Positions 40,940-50,094 of a DNA stretch of 64,000 nucleotides are shown here, in pieces. The position numbers were made by a program, and so were the translations under genes. The stretch's first letter is position 1, and each line of letters starts with the position of its first letter. The notes under the pieces were generated by a model, which saw nothing but the letters and a program-made list of their open reading frames with translations, was not told where the DNA came from and searched no databases. This DNA comes from JAGWBF01 sp965116325 (GTDB taxonomy: Bacteria; Chloroflexota; Dehalococcoidia; Lucifugimonadales; JAGWBF01): NCBI GenBank assembly GCA_965116325.1, contig OZ220675.1, positions 434,001 to 498,000 of the forward strand, written 5' to 3'.

Positions 40940-42628
40940 TCAAGGCTCTATCAGGCCCTCCTGGGGCATGGTCCAGGGCAAGACGTAGAAGGGCGCGAAT
41001 TGCGGCGCGCGGGCCACCGGCATATCTCCGAAAGGCACATCGATAACGACCGGGGCCTGCCTCTCCAACGCCAGGGGAATCAATCTCTCCAGTTCCACCG
41101 GGTCGTCTGCTCTCATGCCGACGGCGCCAAAGGACTCAGCGAACTTGACGAAATCCGGGTTATGCAGGTCGGTCCCGTAGGACCCGCCAAAGGCATCGTC
41201 CAGGTCGCGCGCCACGTTGCCGTAGGAGTCGTTGTTGAAGACCACGGTCACCAGGTTGATCCCGTATCGGACAGCCGTAGAAAGCTCGGAAGAGTTAAAC
41301 ATGAATCCGCCATCCCCGGTCATGCAGACAACAGGGCGTTCCGGGCTTGCGACCTTTACTCCCAGGGCCGTCGGGAAGGCGTAACCGAGGTTGAATGAGT
41401 AGCCCGAGTCCATATACGTCTTGGGGTGGTTCACCTGCCAGTGGGTCCGGGCATAGTAGCCGAACTGGGTAACGTCCCAAACTACGAACGCATCCTCAGG
41501 GACGCCCCGCCGTATTGCTTCCAGGACAGGGTACTGGGGTTCCTTGAGCCGGATATCGTAGTAGGCTATCAGTCTGCGCGCAGCGCTTACCGCCTCGACG
41601 GGCGACGGGCGGGAGCCTGCTCCGGCGCCGAGGAGGTGGGGGAGAAGCGCCTCTATGGTCGCCTTGGCATCGCCGTGCAGGGCAATGGTGTTGGGGTGAT
41701 GCCTTGTGATGTCGGTGTCATCTATGTTTATGTTGACCAGCGCGGACCCCGGGCTGGCGGGACAGCCCAGCGAAAAGCGTGCGCCGATTCCTATCACCAC
41801 ATCGGCGGACTGCATCACCTCGTAGAGCTGGTTCATCTCCTGTCTCTCACCCCTGGGACTGAAGCAGGAGCCGTAGGAGAGGGGATGTTTATCGGGGAGG
41901 ACACCCTTGCCCCCGCTGGACGTAATGACAGGTATGTTCGTCGCTTCGCAGAGCTCGACAACGGCGGCCTCAGCATCGGACCGTGCTACGCCTCCTCCTG
42001 CATAAATCAGGGGCAGGCTGGAATTGGCGACGACTTGGGCCGCCTTCTCCAGTGCCTCCCGGTCTGGCACGGTTCTGGGTACATGCACAGGACTCGGCAG
42101 CTCGACCTCTTCCTGCTCCACCCCGACTTCCGGCGGCATCTCCAGCAGGGTGGGACGGGGACGGCCCGTGCGCATCTGCCGGAAGGCTTCGGACACACCT
42201 CCCGGTACTTCGCGAGGCCTCGATGCCTGTCCCTGCCACTTGGTCACGGAGCGCACAGCTCCGGCTTGGTCGGCAATTTCATGCACAGCCCCGCGATTCT
42301 TGCCAATGGCTCCGCGGGGAATCTGTCCCGCAATGAGGAGAACGGGTGTGGAGCGGGAGAAGGCGTTGGCCAAGCCCGAAGCGGCGTTGTAGAGGCCGAC
42401 GCCCGGCACCACCACTGCGACGCCCGGATTGCCCGACGCACGGGCATAGCCGTCGGCCATGTACGTGGTCGCCTGTTCGTGGCGTGTGGTGATCATGCGA
42501 ATGCCCGGCTCATCCCGAATTGCGGCGACAATGCCGTAAATCTGTATGCCCGGTATGCCGAATACTACCTCGACGCCTTCCCTTGCAAGGGATTTGGCAA
42601 GGGCTTCACCTCCGCTCAATTTGACCAA
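40940..42628 (-). CDS. Thiamine-diphosphate enzyme, acetolactate synthase-like
   Basis: 562-aa ThDP-dependent enzyme. The catalytic Glu is in TTRHEQATTYMADGYAR, and the ThDP/Mg motif is GDGGFMFNSSELSTAVRYG...NN. The central FAD/ADP-like domain (SLPLIYAGGGV) is present. No regulatory subunit gene is adjacent and the gene is not in an ilv operon, so it may be a benzoylformate decarboxylase-, oxalyl-CoA decarboxylase- or sulfoacetaldehyde-type relative. No close ribosome site. Good length for the family. Confidence 0.82.
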   Translation of the reverse strand: MVKLSGGEALAKSLAREGVEVVFGIPGIQIYGIVAAIRDEPGIRMITTRHEQATTYMADGYARASGNPGVAVVVPGVGLYNAASGLANAFSRSTPVLLIAGQIPRGAIGKNRGAVHEIADQAGAVRSVTKWQGQASRPREVPGGVSEAFRQMRTGRPRPTLLEMPPEVGVEQEEVELPSPVHVPRTVPDREALEKAAQVVANSSLPLIYAGGGVARSDAEAAVVELCEATNIPVITSSGGKGVLPDKHPLSYGSCFSPRGERQEMNQLYEVMQSADVVIGIGARFSLGCPASPGSALVNINIDDTDITRHHPNTIALHGDAKATIEALLPHLLGAGAGSRPSPVEAVSAARRLIAYYDIRLKEPQYPVLEAIRRGVPEDAFVVWDVTQFGYYARTHWQVNHPKTYMDSGYSFNLGYAFPTALGVKVASPERPVVCMTGDGGFMFNSSELSTAVRYGINLVTVVFNNDSYGNVARDLDDAFGGSYGTDLHNPDFVKFAESFGAVGMRADDPVELERLIPLALERQAPVVIDVPFGDMPVARAPQFAPFYVLPWTMPQEGLIEP

Positions 42629-43275
42629 TGTCTTGCCTCCTCCGTAACAATAGACACGGTGGTGTTCTCTCCTGGTGGCCGGACCGCAACGGGGCAGATC
42701 AGGCGATATGGCAGCACCAGTAATTCCTCGCTGGAGTAAGGCCGCTTTACGGTCCGGCGGTGTATGCCTGACGGCTATCCGATATACCCACTCCCCGGCC
42801 TCCGGCTTGTCGCGGTTGGGCAGCTCCTTTCGGTTTCAAACGCTTCCTTGGCAGTGGTCTTCATTGTCTCCGCTTCGCCCCGCGAAGACAAGGGAGGGGC
42901 CCCAGGACGCAACAGCAGACGCTGCGCTTGTTCCAGGCGAGGACGCTAAGGCGCAGCACACGGGGGAGGATGCCGCATGGGGGCGCCTTCCCTGGGCGGC
43001 CGTGTATGCGGCCTTTTCTTGCGCTTCAGGAGGTTGTCGCGCCGTCGTCCTGTCCGGCTCGGCAGATCCGAGAGCTCAGGGAATCCAGATGCGGACGGCG
43101 TAGCCGAGAGCGTCGCCGCCGTGGGCGTAGGCTCCTGTGTGGCAGTGGGATGGAAAGCCCCTCGGTCGTTGACGAGGGAGTTGACACATCAGAACAGCCG
43201 CCCAAAGGCACGGCAAGGAACATCACCGATCCCGGCCAACTTGATGGATTTCAATTTGCTCCCTAGCAGCATCCC
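42629..43275. other. Intergenic stretch without a convincing gene
   Basis: Several plus-strand frames of 60-160 codons are open here, but their codon use is poor and they match nothing. The stretch 42880-43020 is GC-rich and could fold (GCTGCGC pairs with GCGCAGC; GGCCG-TGTATG-CGGCC at 42998-43013 is followed by TTTTCTT). A structured RNA is possible, but I see no promoter and no known motif. Confidence 0.4.
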
Positions 43276-44916
43276 TTACTCAATGGTCACGACCTTCGTG
43301 AACGGGGAGCAGCCAGCTTTGTTGCATGCCCTGACCTTCCAACTGGTCAGGTCGTACCCCCCGAAGAACCTGTTGGGGGCAACCTCGAATGACTGGGCAT
43401 CAAGCGGGGCGTTTACCTGTAAGTCGAGCTCAAACGGGAGGTCGGGTTCGGAGCCTTTCCACAGCTCATAGTAGGTCGCACCCGCCACCGGTTCCCAGTT
43501 GAGCTTCGCATCGTCGACGGCAAAGGTCCCACGATTTACGATCTTCTCTCCCCGGAACCCCGGGGGAGTGGATGGGACGCTCACAGGACCGTCGGATTCG
43601 GTGGTGGCAACCGCAATCGCCTGGGAGCACTCGAATTCGTCACAAGTCAGCAACGCAAGATAGTGGACCGCACTTGGCTGCAGGCCGTCGGCGACATGGG
43701 TCCCCGCGTCTACCTCCGACAGCACAAGGTTGTACGGCCCGTCCGGGGACTGGCTGGCGTGCAACTGATAGTAAAAGTATCGCGGGGGTTCCCTGACATA
43801 CTCCTCCCACTCGGGGTCCGACCACTCGACGGTTAGGGAATCGGAGGTCCTGCTTGTGATGGATAAGGTCGCAGTGGGCAGCCGACCGCGGACATCGCTC
43901 CAGCAGGTGGCGGAACCGTCTTCTCGTACTGCACAGACCATCGCGGGCGGGTAGTCCACGACAGGCCCGTCATCACCGTAATAAGGCTCAACCGAGCCAA
44001 CACTCCCCGATATGAACGTGCCCTGCGTGAACGTGTCCGGGGGCAGGTCGACGGGAGAGGGATCGTCCGCCACAAGGCTCCAGCAGGCAAGGGTCTTGTT
44101 CTCCCGCAACCCGCAAGCGATGTCTCTGCCAACGCTGACCGACGTGAAGGAACCCTCAGGCTGCGTAACTTGCAAATCATCGAGACCGCCGTCGCAGCTG
44201 AACGATTTCGCCCCGAACACCGTACAGCCCCCGCAGGTGATAGTCCCGTCCTCGCGCACCCCGCAGATATGGCCAAAGTCGCCAACGCTCACCGAGGTGA
44301 AGGAACCCCCAGGGGGCGTGGCCTGCCCGATTTCATCTGAGCCCCTGCAGGCGATAGTCCCGTCCTCGCGCACCCCGCAGATATGGCCAAAGTCGCCGAC
44401 GCTCACCGAGGTGAAGGAACCCTCAGGCGGCGTGGGCTGACTGAACTCATCGTGTCCCCAGCAGGCGATAGGCCCATCGTCGCGGACACCGCAGGACAGG
44501 CTGCCGCCAACGCTCACCGAGGTGAAGGAACCCTTAGGCGGCGTGGCCTGCCTGAACTCATCGTGTCCCCAGCAGGCGATAGACCCATCGTCGCGGAGGC
44601 CGCAGGACTGGCTGTCTCCAATGCTCACCGAGGTGAAGGAACCTTCTGGCGGCGGCGCTGGGGGTAGGTAGCCCAGGGCCCGGCAGTAGAGGGAACCATC
44701 CGCCCGCACTCCGCATATATGCAGAAACCCGACATCTACCGATGTGAAGGCGCTGCCCGGAGACGGGGGCGTGGCCGGCGGCGCAGGCAAGACGGTGAAG
44801 TCTGATCGATACGGGGGCTGTTCTGAGAGCCACTCTCCGCCGCATCCCATGAGAGCTGCGGAAAGGACCAACGGGAGGGTCAGGAAGATGAAATTTCTTA
44901 AAACGTTAGGGAGCAT
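43276..44916 (-). CDS. RCC1-like repeat lipoprotein with fibronectin-type domain
   Basis: 546-aa lipoprotein (ALMGC, Cys25). Residues about 55-330 hold six or seven RCC1-type units of the form GSFTSVSVG..(H)CGVR(E/D)DG(T/S)IACWG, a beta-propeller. Cys pairs (ICGV...IAC) in each unit may form disulfides. After it come two fibronectin-III-like domains (LTVEWSDPEWEEY, KLNWEPVAGATYYELW). The start overlaps the preceding LRR gene's stop in a TGATG, so it is coupled to it. Last gene of the lipoprotein operon. Likely a binding protein at the cell surface. Confidence 0.85.
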   Translation of the reverse strand: MLPNVLRNFIFLTLPLVLSAALMGCGGEWLSEQPPYRSDFTVLPAPPATPPSPGSAFTSVDVGFLHICGVRADGSLYCRALGYLPPAPPPEGSFTSVSIGDSQSCGLRDDGSIACWGHDEFRQATPPKGSFTSVSVGGSLSCGVRDDGPIACWGHDEFSQPTPPEGSFTSVSVGDFGHICGVREDGTIACRGSDEIGQATPPGGSFTSVSVGDFGHICGVREDGTITCGGCTVFGAKSFSCDGGLDDLQVTQPEGSFTSVSVGRDIACGLRENKTLACWSLVADDPSPVDLPPDTFTQGTFISGSVGSVEPYYGDDGPVVDYPPAMVCAVREDGSATCWSDVRGRLPTATLSITSRTSDSLTVEWSDPEWEEYVREPPRYFYYQLHASQSPDGPYNLVLSEVDAGTHVADGLQPSAVHYLALLTCDEFECSQAIAVATTESDGPVSVPSTPPGFRGEKIVNRGTFAVDDAKLNWEPVAGATYYELWKGSEPDLPFELDLQVNAPLDAQSFEVAPNRFFGGYDLTSWKVRACNKAGCSPFTKVVTIE

Positions 44917-46211
44917 CAGCAGAACGGCAGGCCCAAGAATTCCAGGTCGTTGCTATAGTCCAGATCGCTCAACTCGCCCGGTATGCAGCCGCTCAGGTCG
45001 TTGCCCGCAAGTCTCAGCAACTCCAGGTCTTGGAGCTGGGCCAGTGTGTAAGGGACTTCTCCGGTCAGTTCGTTGTCATCGAGAATCAGCCATGTCAGGT
45101 TGGAGAGCAGGCCAAGGTCAACCGGAATTGCCCCACTCAGGTCGTTGCCGGAGAGGACAAGGTTCACCAAGCTGTAGAGTTGGCCCAGTGTGTCCGGTAT
45201 CTCCCCGCTCAACCGGTTGTTGGAGAGCCTCAGGGCGCTCAGGTTGGAGAGCAGGCCCAGGTCAGGCGGTATCTCTCCCATCAAGTCGTTGGAGCTGAGG
45301 TCCAGGTACTCCAGGTTGGAGAGTTGGCCCAGCCAGGCCGGGACCTCCCCGGTCAGCGCGTTGTCATCCAGGACCAGTCCTCTCAGGAGAGAGAGTTGGC
45401 CTAGCTCCGCCGGTATCACACCGATCAAGTCGTTGCCGGCTAGGTCCAGGTACTCCAGGTTGGAAAGCTGGCCCAGCTCGGCCGGGATTGCTCCGCTCAA
45501 GTTGTTGTCGTCCAGGCGAAGGTGGTCCAGGTAGGAGAGTTGACTCAGTTCCAGCGGTATCCCTTCGCTCAATTGGTTCTCATTGACTGCCAGGCTCTCC
45601 AAGTAGGAGAGTCGACCAAGTTCAGGCGGGATCGGTCCGCTCAGCTGGTTTGTGTAGAGGGTCAGAACGACCAAGTCTGAAAGCTGCCCCAGCTCGGCCG
45701 GGATCTCGCCTCTCAACTGGTTGGTGTGGAGGATCAGAGCAAACAGGTAGGAGATCTGGCCCAGTTCGGCCGGGATCTCCCCGCTCAAGCCGTTCTCCGG
45801 AAGGTCAAGCTCGTATACGCGGCCGACCAGGTCCGCCGGCGCGTTGTCCGCCGTGTATGTGGCCACGCCGTACCACTCGCCAAGGGGCTTGTCGCTCAGC
45901 CAGTTGTCGTTGTTCGTCCAGTTGGGGCCGTCCGTGGCGTTGTAGAGGGCAACCAGCGCTTCCCGGTCCGTTTCGACGGAGGTCCCCTCCGGCGTGGGCA
46001 TGGCTTCCGGGGTCTCCATGTCAGCGGTCGCAGCAGAGGTCCCCTCCGGCGTGGACATGGCTTCCGGGGTCTCCGCAGCTGTAGGCGTGGAAGAAGTGGC
46101 AGTCGCAGCTCGATCACCGTCGGGGGGCTCCAAAGGCTGATCCGCGCCGCATGCCAGGAGAGCCGCAGCAAGGACCAGGGAGAGGCTTACGGCAATCAGC
46201 CTTCTTGTCAT
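44916..46211 (-). CDS. Leucine-rich repeat lipoprotein 1
   Basis: 431-aa lipoprotein (LLAC, Cys21), with a Thr/Pro/Glu-rich spacer of about 60 residues. An N-terminal cap, DREALVALYNATDGPNW..NWLSDKPLGEWYGV, opens a solenoid of about 12 repeats of 24 residues, consensus LxxLxLxxNxLSGEIPxELGxLSx. This is the plant-type LRR. A closing cap GCIPGEL...LEFLGLPFC ends the protein. Such solenoids bind proteins. It is fourth in a series of lipoproteins and overlaps the RCC1-like gene by one base. Confidence 0.9.
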   Translation of the reverse strand: MTRRLIAVSLSLVLAAALLACGADQPLEPPDGDRAATATSSTPTAAETPEAMSTPEGTSAATADMETPEAMPTPEGTSVETDREALVALYNATDGPNWTNNDNWLSDKPLGEWYGVATYTADNAPADLVGRVYELDLPENGLSGEIPAELGQISYLFALILHTNQLRGEIPAELGQLSDLVVLTLYTNQLSGPIPPELGRLSYLESLAVNENQLSEGIPLELSQLSYLDHLRLDDNNLSGAIPAELGQLSNLEYLDLAGNDLIGVIPAELGQLSLLRGLVLDDNALTGEVPAWLGQLSNLEYLDLSSNDLMGEIPPDLGLLSNLSALRLSNNRLSGEIPDTLGQLYSLVNLVLSGNDLSGAIPVDLGLLSNLTWLILDDNELTGEVPYTLAQLQDLELLRLAGNDLSGCIPGELSDLDYSNDLEFLGLPFC

Positions 46212-46295
46212 TTCAGCTTTCCCAACCTCCGCATGCAGGATGCCCCATCGCGATAATGCTGCTTCCCGCTGGATTCCACGAAAACCCCACGCGCA

Positions 46296-47636
46296 TCAGC
46301 AGAAGGGCAGGCCCAACTCCTCAAAGTCGTTCTCCTCTATAGCCCCTAGCGCGGCAGGCACGCAGCCGCTGAGGCCGTTGCCGGCGAGTTTCAGCTCCTC
46401 CAAATCGAACAATCTCCATAGCTCAGGCGGTATCTCCCCCCTCAACTGGTTCTCCTCAAGGTACAGCCAATTCAGGCTGGCGAGTTTGCCCAGCTCTGGC
46501 GGTATCTCCCCGCTCAACCGGTTCTCGTGGAGGTCCAGCCTTATACGGCTGGCGAGGTTACCCAGCTCCGCGGGTATCTCGCCGCTCAACCGGTTCTCGA
46601 AGAGTTCCAGCCGTTGAAGGTTCGAGAGGCTGCCCAACTCCGGCGGTATCTCCCCGCTCAGCTGGTTCTTGTGGAGGCTCAGCGTCTCCAGGTTGGCGAG
46701 GTTGCCCAGCCCCGGCGGTATCTCTCCGCTCAACCGGTTGCCGCCGAGAAATAGGGATCGGAGGTTTGAGAGTCTTGCCAACTCCCTGGGTATCTCCCCG
46801 CTCAGCTGACTGCGGCCGAGACTCAGCATTTCCAGGCTGGCGAGATTGCCCAGCTCAGCGGGTATCTCGCCGCTCAACCGGTTGCCGCTGAGAATAAGCC
46901 ACTCCAGGCTGGTGAGGTCAGCCAGCTCCGGCGGTATCTCCCCGCTCAACTGGTTTTCGGAGAGGTTCAGCGACTTCAGGCCGGCGAGGTCGGCCAGGTC
47001 CGGCGGTATCTCCCCGCTCAACTGGTTGCCATTGAAGTTCAGCCACTCCAGGCTGGCGAGATTGCCCAGCTCCCGCGGTATCTCTCCGTCCAGATCGTTG
47101 CCGCCCAAGTCCAGCCACTCCAGGTTGGCAAGCGCGCTCAGCTCCCGCGGTATCTCGCCGGTCAGTTTGTCGGAGTTGAAGTTCAGCAGTTCCAGTTGGG
47201 ACAGGTTGCCCAGTCCGGGCGGTATCTCTCCGGTCAGGTTGTTGTCGTAGAGGCGCAGCTTTATGACCCGCCCATTGTCGTCGGTGTCGACACCGTACCA
47301 CTCTTCCAGCGGCTCGTCGCTCAGCCAATTGTCGCTCTTCGACCAGCTTGGCCCGTCCGTGGCGTTGTATAGGACAACCAGGGCTTCCCTGTCGGTTTCG
47401 ACGGAGGTCTGGTCGGGCGTGGGCATGGCTTCCGGCGTCTCCGCAGTTGTAGACTGGGGTGCGTCGGTGGATTGGGGCGTGGCAGCAGGTTCCCCGGCCG
47501 CCGCGCCGCTTTCCGTTGCGGATGTGGACACGGCTTGACCAGCGGGGGGCAATTCCTGCGGCTCATCCGCGCCGCACGCCAGGAGAGCCGCGGAAAGGAC
47601 AAGGGAGAGGATTATGGCAATCAGTCTTCTTGTCAT
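46296..47636 (-). CDS. Leucine-rich repeat lipoprotein 2
   Basis: 446-aa paralogue of the neighbours: lipobox LLAC (Cys21), Thr/Pro/Ala spacer, cap DREALVVLYNATDGPSWSKSDNW, about 12 repeats with the tighter consensus NxLSGEIPPELGxLAxLExLxLxG, and the closing cap SGCVPAALGAIEEND..ELGLPFC. ATG at 47636 matches the start of the first LRR gene (MTRRLIA); an in-frame GTG at 47645 is less likely. Very uniform repeats imply recent expansion. Confidence 0.9.
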   Translation of the reverse strand: MTRRLIAIILSLVLSAALLACGADEPQELPPAGQAVSTSATESGAAAGEPAATPQSTDAPQSTTAETPEAMPTPDQTSVETDREALVVLYNATDGPSWSKSDNWLSDEPLEEWYGVDTDDNGRVIKLRLYDNNLTGEIPPGLGNLSQLELLNFNSDKLTGEIPRELSALANLEWLDLGGNDLDGEIPRELGNLASLEWLNFNGNQLSGEIPPDLADLAGLKSLNLSENQLSGEIPPELADLTSLEWLILSGNRLSGEIPAELGNLASLEMLSLGRSQLSGEIPRELARLSNLRSLFLGGNRLSGEIPPGLGNLANLETLSLHKNQLSGEIPPELGSLSNLQRLELFENRLSGEIPAELGNLASRIRLDLHENRLSGEIPPELGKLASLNWLYLEENQLRGEIPPELWRLFDLEELKLAGNGLSGCVPAALGAIEENDFEELGLPFC

Positions 47637-47674
47637 TTCAGCCACTCATATCCAGCGCTTTACTCCACGGAAAT

Positions 47675-48706
47675 CTAGTTCGCATCGCAGAACGGCAGGC
47701 CCAAGAGATCGATGTCGTTGAACCTCACGTTCCTCAATATGCCTGGTACGCAACCGCTGAGGTCGTTGTCCGATAATCTCAGCGTTCTCAGCTTGGAGAG
47801 TTGGCCCAATTCAGCCGGTATCTCGCCCGTTAACTCGTTGCCGCTGAGGTTCAGCCATTCCAGGTAGGGGAGTTGACCCAGTTCAGCCGGTATCTCTCCG
47901 CTCAAGTCGTTGTCGCTGAATTCCAGCTGGTCCAGGTTGACAAGGCTACCCAACCACATCGGTATCTCTCCACCCAACTGGTTGCCACTGAGATCAACGG
48001 TTGCCAACTTGGAGAGTTGGCCCAGTTCTGCCGGTATCTCTCCGCTCAACCGGTTGTCCTTGAGGAGCAGCCCTCTCAGTGTCTCAGAGAGTTGGCCCAG
48101 TTCCGCCGGTATCTCGCCCGTTAACTCGTTGCCGCTGAGGTTCAGCCATTCCAGCCAGGGGAGTTGACCCAGTTTCGCCGGTATCTCTCCGCTCAGTTGG
48201 TTGTCCATGAGATACAGGCTTCCCAACTCGGAGAGTTGGCTCAACTCCGGGGGTATTTGCCCTCTCAACTCATTGTCACTGAGATCCAACTCTCCCAGAC
48301 TGAGCCCCAGCTCTTTGAAGAGTTGGCCCAGTTCAGCCGGTATCTCTCCGCTCAGTTGGTTACTATCGAGGCGCACATTGGTTACTCGCCCACTGTAATT
48401 GGTTGAGACCCCATACCACTCGTCCAGCGGCTTGTCGCTCAGCCAATTGTCGCTGTTCGTCCAATTGGGTCCGTCCGTGGCGTTGTAGAGGGCAACCAGT
48501 GCTTCCCGATCCGTTTCAACGGAGGTCTGGTCGGGCGTAGTAACGGATTCAGTTGCCACCGCAGTTGTAGGCGTGGGAGAAGTGGCAGTCGCAGCGCGAT
48601 CAGTGTCGGGGGGCTCCAAAGGATCATCCGCGCCGCAGGCCAGGACAGCCGCGGCAAGTACCACCGCAAGGACGAGTATAGGTATCCGCTTGGCAACTTG
48701 TCCCAT
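47675..48706 (-). CDS. Leucine-rich repeat lipoprotein 3
   Basis: 343-aa paralogue with lipobox VLAC (Cys24), spacer with Thr/Pro/Ala, cap DREALVALYNATDGPNWTNSDNW, about nine repeats, and closing cap SGCVPGILRNVRFND..LLGLPFC. Two blocks of about 100 bp, near 47811-47905 and 48100-48195, are almost identical in DNA, showing a recent internal duplication of a repeat. GGAGG lies before the ATG. It follows the helical lipoprotein gene by 32 nt. Confidence 0.9.
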   Translation of the reverse strand: MGQVAKRIPILVLAVVLAAAVLACGADDPLEPPDTDRAATATSPTPTTAVATESVTTPDQTSVETDREALVALYNATDGPNWTNSDNWLSDKPLDEWYGVSTNYSGRVTNVRLDSNQLSGEIPAELGQLFKELGLSLGELDLSDNELRGQIPPELSQLSELGSLYLMDNQLSGEIPAKLGQLPWLEWLNLSGNELTGEIPAELGQLSETLRGLLLKDNRLSGEIPAELGQLSKLATVDLSGNQLGGEIPMWLGSLVNLDQLEFSDNDLSGEIPAELGQLPYLEWLNLSGNELTGEIPAELGQLSKLRTLRLSDNDLSGCVPGILRNVRFNDIDLLGLPFCDAN

Positions 48707-48738
48707 TCAGCTCACCTCCAATCCTGAATACAGACCTG

Positions 48739-49509
48739 TCAACTGCAATTGATGTTGACCTCGCGCTCCAGCTCCGCTTCCAGCTTGCCTTCAAGCTCTG
48801 AGCATGCCGCATCAGCCCGCTCCTCCAGTTCCGGGGCAGACGGACCGGATTCCAGGGAGTCGACCGCCTCAGAGAAATCGGCAAGCTCATCCCGGTCCCC
48901 GATGCTTGTGTCTGCCTCCTGCACGGCTTCCAAGGACTCCTGAAAAAGTTGAAGAACTTCCCTGGCTGTCGCTATATACTCGTCGTGCAGGTCGGAGAGA
49001 TGCTCCGGAGGCGCCAGGCGCGACATTTCGTCGAAAGAGTCCCTGGTAATGCTCAGGAACTCGCCGTAAAGGCCGGTGACATTCTGCAGTATGGTTTCTG
49101 CCACGTCGCTCGCGAACTCCACGTCCTCCTGTGACCAGGATTCGCTGGTCTCGAGCGCGAAGAAGCGCTCTCCTTCTTCAGGGGAGTAGGGGGGATTGGA
49201 GAAGAAGGCGGCGCCCGCAGCTTCGATCTCCTCCTCCTGGGTGGCAGCGATTTCCTCCATAGCAGCCACGTATTCCTCGGCCGTGAGCTCCTCTCCCTGC
49301 CGCATCTCAACATCCTGGGTCGGCTCTGGAGTGGGCTCCGGTGTGCCAGCCGCAGACCCTTCACTTGTGGGCTGTTCCGTTGAGCCGCCGCCTCCGTCGC
49401 CGCAAGCCACAAGCACGCCTGTGAGCAGCACAGCCAGAAGCAGTGCGGGGACCCAGAGTAATGAGATACCTATAGCCCTAGATGCATAAGGGCGGGGGTG
49501 TTTATTCAT
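48739..49509 (-). CDS. Helical lipoprotein, first gene of the surface operon
   Basis: 256-aa lipoprotein (LVAC, Cys36) with a Gly/Thr/Pro/Glu spacer. The remainder is helical and strongly acidic (ELTAEEYVAAMEEIAATQEEEIEAAG, quoted in part), with two conserved-looking Cys near the end (ACSELEGK, NINCS). No family recognised; the pattern resembles helical-bundle surface or heme/metal-sensing lipoproteins. GGAGGAG is upstream of the ATG. It leads the five-gene lipoprotein series. Confidence 0.75.
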   Translation of the reverse strand: MNKHPRPYASRAIGISLLWVPALLLAVLLTGVLVACGDGGGGSTEQPTSEGSAAGTPEPTPEPTQDVEMRQGEELTAEEYVAAMEEIAATQEEEIEAAGAAFFSNPPYSPEEGERFFALETSESWSQEDVEFASDVAETILQNVTGLYGEFLSITRDSFDEMSRLAPPEHLSDLHDEYIATAREVLQLFQESLEAVQEADTSIGDRDELADFSEAVDSLESGPSAPELEERADAACSELEGKLEAELEREVNINCS

Positions 49510-49966
49510 GGTACTTACTCCTCCATTCAGTCAGTGAGCAGGTGGCCAAGGTCCATCCTCTCGGCCAGCTCGTACAGCGCCCTGCGGTGCCGGCAGCAGG
49601 GGCGTGCCCTGTCTTCCTTCATCGCCATCCGGAACCGCTTGAGACGCTGCGGGAAGTCAACGGGGACCGCGTAGTTTTCCCCGCTGTGACGGATGCGCTG
49701 CCGCGGCATCGAGCTGGTTCTTCAAGTTCGCCGCTCCATCCAAAAGGCCATGGCGTTAACCAGCGCGGGATAATTCTCCTAGTCCATGAGGAAGTTTCCG
49801 CTCACCCAGGCTGGCAACCTGCCGGTGTCGGTGGCCGTTAGTGTCACCGTTGTGGTAAGCGGGCCAGGCTGACGCCTGGCCAGGGCTACTCTGTGACCGC
49901 GCCGGCTGCCTCCTGTCTTCCGGGTATGCCGCCCTTGGCACCTTACCATATGAACATCATCTTGCT
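49510..49966. other. Intergenic stretch upstream of the regulator
   Basis: No convincing gene. A 60-codon minus frame at 49527-49709 (ending DLGHLLTD) has no family match; it could be the remnant of a gene. The promoter of the lipoprotein operon must lie just left of 49600, but no clear hexamers are seen. Confidence 0.4.
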
Positions 49967-50005
49967 GTCACTTTATGAGTCATTTATCGTCACTTATTGT
50001 CACTA
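49967..50005 (+). promoter_or_regulatory. Pho-box-like array of four direct repeats
   Basis: The unit GTCA(C/T)TTAT starts at 49967, 49979, 49989 and 49999, spacings of 12, 10 and 10 nt. The pattern, a TGTCA core with AT-rich 4-6 nt between, matches the tandem 11-nt repeats bound by PhoB/OmpR-type regulators. The last unit overlaps the -35 box, as in activated Pho promoters. The gene downstream encodes a PhoB-like DNA-binding domain, so autoregulation is the simplest reading. Confidence 0.6.
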
Positions 50006-50025
50006 CGCACCACAACAGGCATAAT
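49997..50025 (+). promoter_or_regulatory. Promoter of the kinase-regulator gene
   Basis: TTGTCA (49997-50002), 17-nt spacer, CATAAT (50020-50025). Transcription would start near 50032, downstream of the in-frame ATG at 49975, so translation must begin later (TTG at 50095). Confidence 0.6.
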
Positions 50026-50094
50026 TGCTCCGTTGCCGACGGATCCCGGGACACAGGACCGGCACGGCCGGACGCGTCCCTTCAAGGTGAGGAG

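Noticed and set aside
41426..42739. A 437-codon plus-strand frame opposite the ThDP enzyme
   Set aside because: Antisense shadow with no recognisable motif.
42880..43020. A possible riboswitch or structured RNA
   Set aside because: Some hairpins can be drawn, but none match a known riboswitch, RNase P or SRP RNA pattern, and GC-rich DNA folds readily.
42977..43471. A 164-codon plus-strand frame between the ThDP enzyme and the RCC1-like gene
   Set aside because: It runs into the RCC1-like gene on the other strand, is Arg/Ser-rich and has no ribosome site.
44916..48706. A CRISPR or satellite array
   Set aside because: The periodic DNA of 72 bp is the coding sequence for 24-residue leucine-rich repeats.
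49527..49709. A 60-codon minus-strand frame as a small gene
   Set aside because: No homology, weak ribosome site, and it ends near the lipoprotein gene; it may be a remnant but cannot be supported.
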